A program made the translations under genes and the position numbers. This document shows, one piece after another, positions 48,325 to 59,365 of a stretch of DNA of 64,000 nucleotides (position 1 is the stretch's first letter; each line of letters begins with the position of its first letter). The stretch spans positions 61,670,735 through 61,734,734 of the forward strand of contig NC_079503.1 of NCBI RefSeq assembly GCF_030052815.1, read 5' to 3'. Source of the DNA: Hevea brasiliensis (lineage: Eukaryota > Streptophyta > Magnoliopsida > Malpighiales > Euphorbiaceae). Under the pieces are notes generated by a model. That model was not told the DNA's origin. It saw only the letters and a list, made by a program, of their open reading frames with translations, and did not search any database.

Positions 48325-48468
48325 CTTAGCTGCCACTACCAGAGGGAATAAATTATGAAAAAATGAAGTTTGACTAATTCTCTTGGTAGGTTTTTCCCAG
48401 CCGGCCGGTTTGAGCAGGATGGTCAATCCCCTGATGTGTTCTTCACCAATAAAAACCTTCTTTTCTAC
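48325..48468 (-). other. possible lone exon of an unknown gene
   Basis: On the minus strand a 144-base open segment follows a good splice acceptor (TTTTGTGTTACAG) and ends at AAG before GTTTTT. It would encode 48 residues including VFIGEEHIRGLTILLKPAGW. It has a higher G+C content than its surroundings and no retroelement motifs. I do not recognise the protein. It may be a fragment left by gene capture or an exon of a diverged neighbour; chance is also possible. Confidence 0.25.
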
Positions 48469-48585
48469 CTGTAACACAAAATAGCTAAGCACAGAAATAT
48501 CACTTACACATGTACATGCTTGCAACTCTCATGTTTGTGTGGAGACTGGGAAGAGTGCTCCTCACGTACTTCATTCTTCACATCT

Positions 48586-48599
48586 TATATTATATATTA
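48586..48599 (+). promoter_or_regulatory. probable TATA box of the peroxidase gene
   Basis: TATATTATATATTA lies 55-68 bases before the start codon, giving a short 5' leader that contains a GA repeat (48604-48614). A CACGT core is at about 48563. Confidence 0.5.
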
Positions 48600-48653
48600 G
48601 GGTGAGAGAGAGAGAATAAGCAAATATACTCACAAATCACAAATTTTTCGATA

Positions 48654-50412
48654 ATGAAGATGAAGCTGCACTATTTCTCTGTCTTTATTTTCCTTTGTCA
48701 ACTCAAGTTGTTGATGGTTATGTCAGGCTCCATACCACTACTTCGGAAACCCATCACTGCAATTTCATCAAAGCCTCATATTTCACCAAATAATTTGCCT
48801 TTTAAAGATATCCTGTCTTCCTCTTACTATCTTAACACGTGCCCACAAGCTGAAGGAATTATCCAACAAAAGGTGAAAGCTTGGTTCCAGAAGGATTACT
48901 CTTTGGCTGCTAGCATCATTCGCTTGCACTTCCATGACTGTGCTGTTAGGGTAAGAATTTATCTCAATTAATTTTCTGTCTCATAGAGATTGAGGGTATG
49001 CATCTCATTGTGTATAGCAAGAACTAGAGTTAGAGATCAGTGGCTACTCCCAAAAGTTTATCAATGAGAAATTCAATAGCTATTTTGCAAAATATGATTT
49101 TTTTTTTTTTAGAATTAGTTTATTGCACATTTAAATCAAATGAAAATATAAAGATCTATTTTGTATTAAAAAGAATTGGCCGATACATAAATATACCCCT
49201 AAACTTTTTCTGGTGACTTTATTTTATTTTTTTTTTTCATCACATACATCTACTATCTACTTGGTTCATCGTACTCTTAAAGTTATAATTTTTCATAACA
49301 TTTAACCACTTATTGTATAATTTATTACTTCACTATTTTTATATTTTTTCACTACCTTTTTATTTCAAATTAAATGAATTTTAAAAATAAAGTTAAAAGT
49401 TCTAAAAAAGTGTTTAAATATTATAAAAAAATATAAATTCAGGTACATGACAAGATTAAAAAAAATTAAATAGATGTGTTTGATGAAATAAAAAAAAAAT
49501 GTATGGAATTCAAAATGAATAAAATTGAAAAGTTTGGTGAATTTATGCGTTAGGCTAACATTTCTTTTCTAAAGGTTTTTATTGAAACAACAATCCTAAA
49601 CATGCTTTGAATATATATTATTATATTTTATTTTTATTTTTTTCTATTGGATGTGCTACACAATGGATTACGCAATGTTGCAGGGATGTGATGCTTCAAT
49701 TTTGCTGAACTATAAAGGAAGTGAAAGAAGGGCTTTGGCCAGCAAGACACTAAGAGGTTTCCAAGTGATTGATGATATTAAAGCAGAAGTAGAGAAAAGG
49801 TGTCCCAAAACTGTCTCTTGTGCAGACATTCTCACAGCTGCTGCTAGAGATGCCACTGTTCTACTTGGAGGTCCATTCTGGGAAGTCCCTTTTGGTCGAA
49901 AAGATGGAAAATTTTCATTTTCCAAAGAAGCTGACATGGTTCCTCAGGGCCACGAAAACGTGACTGCATTGATTGATTTTTTCCAAGCAAGAGGCTTGAG
50001 CATACTAGACTTGGTTGTCCTCTCAGGTTCACACACAATAGGCAGGAGCACTTGCTATTCAATTCTGCATAGGCTAGCCAAGTCTGACCCTACACTTGAT
50101 AGGAAATATTTGAAGAACTTGACAAGGTCATGTAAATGGAGCTATGACTATGTAAATCTTGATGTGGCAACTCCAGTAACTTTTGATGTACAGTATTACA
50201 AGAATCTTGGAAAGAATATGGGATTGCTATCAACCGACCAAGCACTCTACTTGGATCCAAGAACTGCACCTTTTGTTTCTGCATTGGCAACTCAGCCAGA
50301 TCTCTTCTTTAACCAGTTCGCGGTTTCTATGGTGAATCTTGGAAATATTCTAATCCCATCTACTCCAAATCAGAAGGAAATCAGATTGAATTGCAATTAT
50401 GTCAATCCTTGA
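48654..50412 (+). CDS. PER7-like: class III (secretory) peroxidase, peroxidase 7-like
   Basis: Two exons, 48654-48950 and 49684-50412, joined across a 733-bp GT-AG intron (GTAAGAATTT...GTTGCAG) give 341 residues, normal for the family. Residues 1 to about 24 form a hydrophobic signal peptide, so the enzyme is secreted to the cell wall or apoplast, where it oxidises phenolics with hydrogen peroxide. The distal site is RLHFHDC (Arg90, His94) and the proximal haem ligand His216 is in LSGSHTIGRSTC. All eight conserved cysteines are present (NTCP, HDC, GCD, KRCP, SCAD, STC, SCKW, LNC). Ala97 replaces the usual Phe after HDC. The block KTLRGFQVIDDIKAEVEK and PQGHENVTALIDFF fits peroxidase 7 as I recall it. 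Intron 1 is at the standard site; the usual second and third introns are absent. No stops or frame changes, so the gene looks functional. Confidence 0.93.
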
Positions 50413-50886
50413 ATATTATCTTACCATTTGATTCTCCTGGTTCGTCTTAAATAATTAAATTGATGTTGTTCATCTTTGTTTCATAGTATATTGGAGTCTA
50501 ATGAGTCTCATCTGTTCTTTTTTATTGTTATTTTCTTACCTGTTCTTTTTTTATTGGTATTTCTTTTTCATGGGAGAAGTCTTGTTTCTTAACCAATGTT
50601 TCACTTGTTCAAATAAACTAAGCAATATTTGTAATAAAAAAAAAAGCCAATTTATTTTTTGTACTTTTAATTATATAAAAAAAATTTTAATTTTGATAAT
50701 TTTATCCCATTTTGAGAACTTTATTCACAATCTTTTTTAATTTAGCTAGTTAAAATATTAATAAAATTAATATGAAATAGCATTATATTATTAAATATAT
50801 AATAAAGGCCATAAGGGAGGAAGTAGTGATTAATGGAGAGCAATAGGAGAATTTAAAAAAATCGTAATAAAAAAGTAATTTTTTTT
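50413..50886 (+). other. peroxidase 3' flank
   Basis: AT- and T-rich. A possible polyadenylation signal AATAAA is at 50612-50617, with a second TAATAAAAA near 50631, about 200-220 bases after the stop codon. No other gene is seen before the LINE. Confidence 0.5.
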
Positions 50887-50963
50887 TTTAATGATATCAA
50901 ATGAAACTTCGCCTACGTAGTTTGTACTTAACTGGTCCCAAGCCCGGATAAAGGAGAAGGGTT

Positions 50964-51687
50964 GTGGTAGGTGACAACCAGTATAAAAATTTCGTCACAT
51001 CTTATGATATGGATTTAAATGATATAAATGTTGGGGCGTCCTCTACTTACAATGCGTTACATCGGAGCCCAGGTGTAGTGAGAAATATGCAAGGGTGTAG
51101 GGCATTCACCAAAAGCGACATGCCATACCAGCGCCCGGGTGTGGTGTTAAATGAGCAAGGGTTCCCACATCATGGATAGGTGTGGGTAAAGAAGTTAGTC
51201 CATAGGACAGATAGTAGAATATATAGTAGAATAGAACATCAGATAGGCATAGAGAATAATAGAAGATATCATAGAAGGAGATCAATTAGGAAGGAACATG
51301 ATAGGAGGAGAATCAGGGTTGGTACTTGGAATATTAGATCACTTACAGGAAAATTAATGAAGCTTGTGGATACATTGGAAAGGAGAAGGGTGAATGTTGC
51401 TTGCATTCAGGAGACTAAACGGGTAGGAGAGAAAAGTAAGGAAGTGGGTAATTCAGGGTACAAACTGTGGTTTACTGGAAAGAAGAGAAATAAGAACAGT
51501 ATGGGCATAATCATAAACAGGACGTTGAAAGATGTTATAATAGCTGTGAAAAGAGTAGGAGATAGAATTATACTAGTAAAGCTGGTACTAGAAGGAGAAA
51601 CAATAAATGTAGTTAGTGCTTATGCTCCACAAATAGCATTAGATGGTGAGAGTAAACAAAGATTTTGGGAATATATAGATGATCTAA
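50964..51687 (+). pseudogene. LINE ORF, endonuclease N-terminal part
   Basis: One frame from 50964 with a stop at 51177-51179. Endonuclease motifs RIRVGTWNIRSLTGK, NVACIQETK and GIIINRTLKDV, then INVVSAYAPQIALDGESKQR, are those of the apurinic-type endonuclease that nicks the target DNA. The solo LTR cuts the frame in YIDDLM. Confidence 0.88.
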
Positions 51688-54600
51688 TGTAACATCCTCA
51701 TTTTAGCTAGTCCGTACAGTCTACTGTTCCGGTGACCAGTGTCGGTCCGGACAGCTAGAACGTTCGAAAAAAAATATATATATTTAAACTAAAGTGACGA
51801 ACCATAATTAACTCAAATATTAATAAGAACGTTCGGAAAAAAAATATATATATATATTTAAACTAAAGTGATGAACCATAATTAACTCAAATATTAATAA
51901 GAAAAATTTAGGAAAAATTTTAGAAATAAAATACAACCAAGTTAAATGAGCCGGTGCCCTAGCGATGGGTAACCTAGTGAGAAGTTGCGGTTCTCGCAAC
52001 CAGGAGCCATAGACCTAGGGAAAAAAAATTATAAAATAATTTTTGGGACTCCAGAGAAGGGTTATTGAGGTTTTTATGGCATTAGAATGCCAAGAAAATA
52101 CTTAGAAAAAATTTTCAATCGGTAAAGACAATTTTGGCCCGTTAAGCCAAACGGAGGACATTTTGGTCATTTCGTCTTCAGAGATGATTTTTGGGCCAAC
52201 TTGTTCAGTTAAATAAATAATTTATATAACATAAAATATGATTAAATGTTGTTAAAAATTTAATTGCAATTAAATAGACAAGAAATGGAGTAAAAATGAA
52301 AGAAAATAGATTTATGACATCACCATGAGGTCATTTAAAATTCTCCCAACCAACCCAATGTTGACACATGGCATAAGCTCACTTAAAAGAGACAAATGGG
52401 CTGGAAATGGAACAAAAAAAATCAGACTTCTTCAACCTTTGGGGCAGCCAAAAACGTGGAGAGAGAGAGAGAGAGGAAGAAAAAAACCCCATCTCACCGA
52501 AGCTCCCAACCTCACCAAATCTCACTCCAAAACCCTAGCCTTCTTCACAAAAAAATTAACCTAGCACCTTGAGGACACTTTGGGCAGCAAAAAGAAAGAA
52601 AAATCAAGAAGTTTTCTAAGCTAGGGAAACTCTCCAACAAAGGTTAGTGACCTAACCCTAAAATTTTACTTTGAATACATGTTTAGGGACTTGAATAAGT
52701 GTGAATTGCAAAGAAAAATTATTGAATACCATTTGGATGGAAACCCTAGATTTTGGGCAGCCATGGTTAGGGTTTGATTGATTTGAGTTTAATGAAATTA
52801 AAAGACTATTATGGCTGCCCACAACATGTATTTACTAAGTGGATTGATGAAATACAAGTTAAATGCATGATTTGAGATGTTAGGGTTAGGGTTTGGGGTG
52901 GAAAAATGGGACTTTGAGCATGTAATGATGAAAGTGAGTTTTAATGGTCAATTAGTGACCATTTAGTTCTGTTTAAATTAAAAATGAAGTGTGTTGAGTG
53001 ATGGGATTGGGTTTGGTGTGGCTGCCATTAAAGGGACCTGCAGAATGGAGTGACCTACAGAATTGGACTTGAGTCCAGCAGGTTTGGGCAACCATAACTT
53101 GAATTGTAGAGGTTCAATTGCAAGGCCAATTGGATATGAAACTAGACACATAATGGCACAACTTTCATGAAGAAATCATGCCCATAAAACCAAACCAAGT
53201 GGACCAAAAGCTTGCTCAAATCCGGGTGACCTGCAGGCTGTTTCTGCAGAATGACCAAATGAACAGTGTGACTGTTCATTTGGCCATAACTCAATGTAGA
53301 AAGGTCCAATTGGCCTGAAATTTTACCAGCAACAAGATGAGATATAGACAACAACTTTCATGAAGAAACCTACCCCAAATTATGAACAAAACCTATCCAA
53401 TAAGTGAGTTGCAGTCAGTGACCTGCAGTCTGATTCTGCAGAATGACCAACTGTTCATTTGGCCATAACTCAATGTAGAAAGGTTCAATTGACCTGAAAT
53501 TTTACCAACAACAAGCTAAGATATAGACCAACAACTTTCATGAAGAAACCTACCTCAAATTATGACTAGAACCTATCCAACAAGTGAGTTGCAATCACTG
53601 TTTACTGCACTGTAGATATGGTCAGCCCAGAAAAATTTCAATCCGGCCAGTTGTGGTTTTTGGACCATAAATTGAGCTACAAAACTCCAAATGGAGTGAT
53701 TCAAAAAAGGAAATTCAACTAGACAAAATAAGGAACAACTTTCATGTTGATCATTTTGCCAAATTCCCACTGCAAAAATGACTAATAGAACAGAAAAATG
53801 AAGCAAGAAAACTGAAATTTTTGCTCAATTAGCATTAAGCTTAGAAATGGTATGGGCAACCAATACCAACAAATTTTGAATGCAAAATGTGGTATGTTGG
53901 GAGTATTAAAACCAATGTACCTATTGTCTATGCAAAAGTCAACATTTTGATTGACTAATGAAGTGAATAGTAACACAAAAACTTGAAATTCAAAAATTGT
54001 AAAACTCAAAAGTGTAAAATGCCCTAGTATACCTAACAAGATTGGTTTGGATAGCTTGGCATGCCAATAGGGTTCTGTTAGCAGTACTGCATATGGCTTT
54101 ATGCCATTCTGTGTTTCATGGCTTTCCCATGCCATTCTGTGAAATAATAGCCTTTGGCTATGTTATTTGAGTTGATATACTTGGGTTTTAACTCTGATCA
54201 TTATTACAGCTTATTAGCTGTTCTGTTGCACACCGGGAGACACAATGTGACTGATGGTGTGATGGTCCGAGGTACTTAGTACCCAGTGCCAGTTTACTCG
54301 TTTATCCAGTCCAGTCAATTAGTATGGGTTACTCGGGCAATGTTAAAGAACCTTACCAAAATTTTAATTGAATAATAATGCAAATAGTATCAGAAGTTAA
54401 GTCTACCAAAAATTGTAAACACACATTCTGCATCTTTGTTTTATTTTATTTTATTTTATTTTATTTTATTTTATATTGTCACCACTAAGCAGAATTGCTT
54501 AGAGCATCGCTTTTGCCACGCGCAGGTACTGGAGACCTAGCTGGTGAGCCCAGCAGACATCAGACCGGGTGAGCCTTCAGATTTGCATCCGGAGTCCCGA

Positions 54601-55131
54601 GTCACCTCACACCTGCAGTGCATATGATAGGACATAGGATTTTGGGAGTATTTTCTATTTTGGCATTTTGTATTAATTTGGATTGTAACTATAAACTCCT
54701 GTAATTATATATTAATGTAAATATATGAAATTTCATATTATTGAGATTTTCTGCATTATATATGTTGATAAATGAAATGTTGAGAATTATTTGTGAATAT
54801 GCTTCAAGTGATGAAGTGAACAGAAAAGTTTTGAAAATAATATTGTGTGATTGAGATTGAGATTTTGAGATTGACTTGAATATATATAATGGAGTTTGGA
54901 TTTGGAAATTATTTTGGAAGTGTTTTTAAACAGGTTCAGAAGAACTGTTTTTCCAATTTACAAGACTTCACTGGATTTTCTATAAAATTTGCGGTTAAAT
55001 TCAGATTTATTAAAATTGAAAATAAATGAATTATAAAGGGATAAATTGTAATAGAAACATAAATTGGTGCTCCGGCACACTGAGTGGCATAACTTGCTCG
55101 GCTACACTGTAAACGGGTAAGGGGTGTCACA
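51688..55131 (+). mobile_element. family A-like solo LTR inside the LINE
   Basis: 3444 bp, TGTAACATCCTCATTTT to GGGGTGTCACA, flanked by TCTAA (51683-51687 and 55132-55136). It is more diverged from the other A LTRs than they are from each other. It has two private tandem duplications: 69 and 74 bp at 51758-51900 (units starting GAACGTTCG), and about 190 bp at 53228-53419 and 53420-53590. The stem-loop CTAAGCA...TGCTTAG is at 54484-54501, after CACCA. Confidence 0.93.
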
Positions 55132-55136
55132 TCTAA

Positions 55137-55603
55137 TGCAAAGTATACCGAATGAAGAGAATGTTTTCATCGGTGGAGATTTGAATAGACATGTAGGAAG
55201 TGATAGGCAAGGCTATGAGAATGTTCATGGAGGTTTTGGATTTGGCAACCAAAATAAGGAGGGAAAAAGCATTCTGGATTTTGCTATGGCATACGACCTA
55301 ATATTAGCAAATACCTATTTTATAAAAAGAGAGTCACATTTAGTGACTTTCAAAAGTGGACAACATAGAAGCCAAATTGACTTCCTCTTAACCAGGAAGA
55401 TAAATAGAGCTCTATGCAAAGATTGTAAGGTCATTCCGGGAGAGGCTTTAACAAGTCAACATCGGTTAGTGGTCTTGGATGTCAAGTTTAGGAATAATTC
55501 AAATAAGGTTAGAAGAAATAGTATAGCTCGAATAAAGTGGTGGGAGTTCAAAGGAGTAAAGCAAGTGCAGTTCAAAAATGAGCTTCTCGAGTCTAAAGCA
55601 TGA
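55137..55603 (+). pseudogene. LINE ORF, endonuclease C-terminal part
   Basis: Directly continues the frame cut at 51687. FIGGDLNRHVGSDRQGYENV has the GGDLN catalytic motif, then ILANTYFIK, HRSQIDFLLTRK (SxIDF motif) and LTSQHRLVVLDVKF (terminal catalytic His). A TGA at 55601-55603 stops it. Confidence 0.88.
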
Positions 55604-57620
55604 AAGCTGGATATGGAGGCCAATGATATGTGGATACAGATGGCATCAAAGATTAGAGAAGTAGCTAGAAAAATACTTGGAGAGTCTAGAGGACATGGAC
55701 CACCCTTAAAAAAGAGATGGTGGTGGAATGAGGAAGTACAAAAGGCAGTGAAGAGATGAAGAGAAAAAGAGAATGGTAGAAAAAATTACCTAAGTGTGAT
55801 AATAATGAGGCATATGAACAGTACAAGATAGCAAAAAAAGAACCAAAAAAGGCAGTTAATCAAGCAAGAGTGCAGGCCTTTAAAAATTTATATGAGAAAC
55901 TTAGAACTAAAGAAGGGGAGAAAGATATTTATAGATTAGAAAGGAGGAGAGAAAAGAAATGTCAAGATCTTAATCAAGTTAGGTGCATTAAAGATAAAGA
56001 AGGAAAAGTATTGGTGAAAGATGAGGACATTAAAGAAAGATGGAGAAATTATTTTGATGATCTCTTTAATAATAGTCAAAATAGTAATAGCATGAATATA
56101 GACTATAGAGCAATAGAAAAGAATATGAATTGTACTAGAAGGATTAGATCTTTAGAAGTAAAGGAAGCACTTAAGAGAATGAAAGTGGATAAAGCTTGTA
56201 GACTCGATGAAATACCAATTGAAGTGTGGAAGTGTTTGGGAGATATGGGAGTGGCATGGTTAACTAAATTATTTAATAAGATTATAAATTCAAAGAAAAT
56301 GCCTGATGAATGGAGGAGGAGTATTTTAATACCTATTTTTAAAAATAAGGGAGACATACAGAGTTGCTCAAACTATAGGAGAATTAAACTTATGAGCCAT
56401 ACTTTGAAATTGTGGGAGAAAGTTGTGGAACATCGACTACGCCATGATACTTCTATCTCTCCCAATCAATTTGGCTTCATGCCTGGTTGTTCAACTATGG
56501 AAGCGATCTTTCTCATTAGAAGCTTGATGGAGAAATATAGAGATGCGAGGAAAGATTTACACATAGTTTTTATCGATTTGGAGAAGGCTTATGATAGTAT
56601 TCCAAGAGATGTCTTATGGAGAGTATTAAAACAAAAGGGGGTATATATTAGGTACATACAAGTGTTGAAAGACATGTATGAAGGAGCAACTACTATTGTG
56701 CGCACAGTGAGAGGGGACACAAGAGATTTTTCTATCTTAGTTGGATTACACCTAGGTTCAGCCGTAAGCCCTTATCTTTTTACATTAGTTTTAGATGAAT
56801 TAACGAAGCATATACAAGAGAGTATCCCTTGGTGCATGATATTTGCGGATGATATAGTTCTAATAGATAAAATGCAAGAAGGAGTTAATAGAAAGCTAGA
56901 GCTTTGGAGAAGTACTCTAGAATCAAGGGGCTTTAAGTTAAGTAGAACGAAGACAGAATACATGCATTGCAAGTTCAGTGAAGGCCAAACTAGTGATAGG
57001 GGAGGAGTTAGTTTGGATGGAGTGATACTGTCTCAAAGTAATCACTTTAAATATCTCGGATCAATCCTTCAAGTAGATGGGAAATGTGAGGAGGATGTTA
57101 GTCATGGGATTCAAGCCGGATGGTTGAAGTGGAGACGTGCCACGGGAGTTTTATGTGATCGCAAGATTCCTAATAAATTAAAAGGAAAATTTTACCGTAC
57201 AGCCATACGACCGGCCATATTATATGGTAGTGAGTGTTGGGCACTAAAAGAGTCATATGTGTCTAAGATAAGAGTTGCAGAGATGAGAATGTTAAGGTGA
57301 ATGGGTGGCCATACTAGACTAGATAAAGTCCATAATGAGAGTGTTAGAAAAAAGGTATGAGTGGTACCAATTGAGGATAAGTTGAGAGAAGGGAGATTGA
57401 GGTAGTTTGGTCATGTAAAGCGTAGGCATACGGAGGCTCCAGTTAGACAAGTAAAGCACATTAGGGTAGAGGATAGAAAGAAAAGAAGGGGTAAACATAA
57501 ACTGACTTGGAGAAGAGTGGTACAACACGACCTAGAAGCATTACACATTTTCGAGAATTTAACCCAAAATCGTTTAGAATGGAGAAAGAAAATCCATATA
57601 GCCGACCCCAAATTTTTGGG
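55604..57620 (+). pseudogene. LINE reverse transcriptase and C-terminal domain (broken)
   Basis: Stops near 55757 and 55830, then open 55870-57300. Motifs: RSILIPIFKNKGDIQSCSNY, PNQFGFMPGCSTMEAIFLIR, VFIDLEKAYDSIPRDVLWRV with the first catalytic Asp, GLHLGSAVSPYLFTLVLDEL (Gln of the usual GLHQGS is Leu), and FADDIVLID with the catalytic pair. The C-terminal part continues past 57300 through three stops (TGG to TGA or TAG type): LREGRLR, FGHVKRRHTEAPVRQVK, LTWRRVVQHDLEAL and HIADPKFLG, the standard RTE end. Confidence 0.9.
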
Positions 57621-57665
57621 ATAAAGGCTTAGTTGAATTGAGTTGAGTTTAATGATATCAAATGA

Positions 57666-59365
57666 GATTTGTTCTTAACATTTTGGCATCAGATTCAACA
57701 AGTCCATAGGAAATGATCACTTCCTCGGCCAAAATAGCTTGCAAAGGTAAGTGCTTTACTATCAATTACTATATCTATGTATCCAAACTTGAAAAATCCA
57801 TTAAAAGCTTATCTCAATGGGCAGATAATTATGCCAGGTGCCATACAAGAGTTTTAATCAATATTCATGCAGTGGTTGGGATTTACGTACCCCTGTATCT
57901 ATAGAATGAGAGTGTATACACGTAAGAGTATTTACTGGAATAGACTTGTATATATATACTCTACATATCACCCTTTTTCAATCTCGGCATATGGAACAAT
58001 GACCAGATTGGATCACAAATTATAGAATGAAGAAAAAAAAATTCCATGCTTTTACATTTTGATTGTAACCGACGGAAAAAACAAACCAAAAATCAATGCT
58101 TGCTGAACATTTACAAGTTTCTTTGGCTGAATCACCCATATCTATTTGCGATTTTACAGTAGAATTATTGACCTTTTGTGATCGTTTGAATTATTTCACG
58201 TGTTCAAAAATTCAGTTATGCAGCCCTTCTTGTACCTAAACATGTTGATCACTCCTCAATTGATTTCCTCCTTGTAGTTTACTTGCTCTTATTGAAGTTG
58301 CCATTATTAATTTGCGAGCTGAGGCTCTGTTTGTTTCACGTGCGGATATTTTTCATATTTTTTATTATTTGGAATAAAAAAAAAAAAACATTGTAATGAA
58401 ATCATTTTTGTAATTATAGGAAAATGCTCTTCGAGTTTGGAAAAATACTTCCTGTTTTAATATTGGGGAGTAATTTACATAGGCTATACTTTCCAATCAT
58501 AAAATAGGAAGTCATTTTCCCAATGTTTACTTTATTATTATTGGTATTTTTTCAGTTGTGGCCACTTAAACTTTTGGATCACTAGGACTAGTAACCAATT
58601 AGTATCTTTAGTTTTTTTTTTTTTTTTTTCACTTAGTTTTTGAAAATAAATTTAGCAACTTGTTTTTAATGTCATACCAAATGATAGAAATCAATATATT
58701 TTTTTCAGAAAATATTTTTCACAAACAAACTATTTTCTATGAAAGAGCCTAAAAATAACTGTTAGTTCCATAATTCCAGTATATTTTAGTGTTACCAAGA
58801 AAGAAAGGCAATTGGTGGCAGCTGGTATGAGTTTTGCCCAAATCCAAATATGTTGTTCTTAATAATTGCTAAATTTTCTTCTTTTGTTCAATTATCAATC
58901 ATTACCAAATATATTGTGAAATTCACACCCACACAAATTAAAAAATATATATAAAATTTAATGTGATTTGGTATAATTCTACTCTAGCAATAAATTCATT
59001 ATCTAAGGAAAAATAATTATATAACTACAAATTATTTTTCTTACCCTCAAAATTAATCAAACAACACTTATGGAATTTGGCGTACTTGTCCACTTTGTGA
59101 ACTCTCTACCATATAATAGTCAACCAACTATATATATATATATATATATATATGCCACTAAAATCTAGTCCTTCTGAGACTTCTAATTATTAAACTCCCT
59201 AATTTAAATTCTATTAAACTTACTATTTTATCTAATCTCCTAATTTCAATTTAACTTAGATTCTAACAATCTTCACTTCTAAGTCAAATAGAATTAATCT
59301 TCACAACTTTTGCAAAAGTTAATTTTATTTTGCATACCTTCTTGCACTCTTGATTATTGATGTTG
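57666..59365. other. intergenic, no gene seen
   Basis: AT-rich, with poly-T (58612-58630) and poly-A runs. No frame over about 60 residues shows protein character. It may include the remains of unrecognised elements. Confidence 0.6.
59131..59154. repeat. (TA)n microsatellite, 12 units
   Basis: 24 bases of pure TA repeat in the intergenic stretch. Confidence 0.95.

Larger units (their letters stand above)
50905..57650 (+). mobile_element. full-length RTE-type LINE, split by a solo LTR
   Basis: The 15-bp target duplication AATGATATCAAATGA is found at 50890-50904 and 57651-57665 (18 matching bases if TTT before it is counted). The 5' end starts AACTTCGCCTACGTAG and the 3' end is TTGAATTGAGTTGAGTTT, a short-repeat tail rather than poly(A), as in RTE elements. 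Without the inserted LTR it is about 3.3 kb, full length for plant RTE LINEs. It encodes endonuclease and reverse transcriptase, both broken by stops. Confidence 0.93.

Noticed and set aside
50501..50740. Frame of 79 residues after the peroxidase
   Set aside because: Composition is Phe/Leu-rich from a T-rich 3' flank; no start context or domain.
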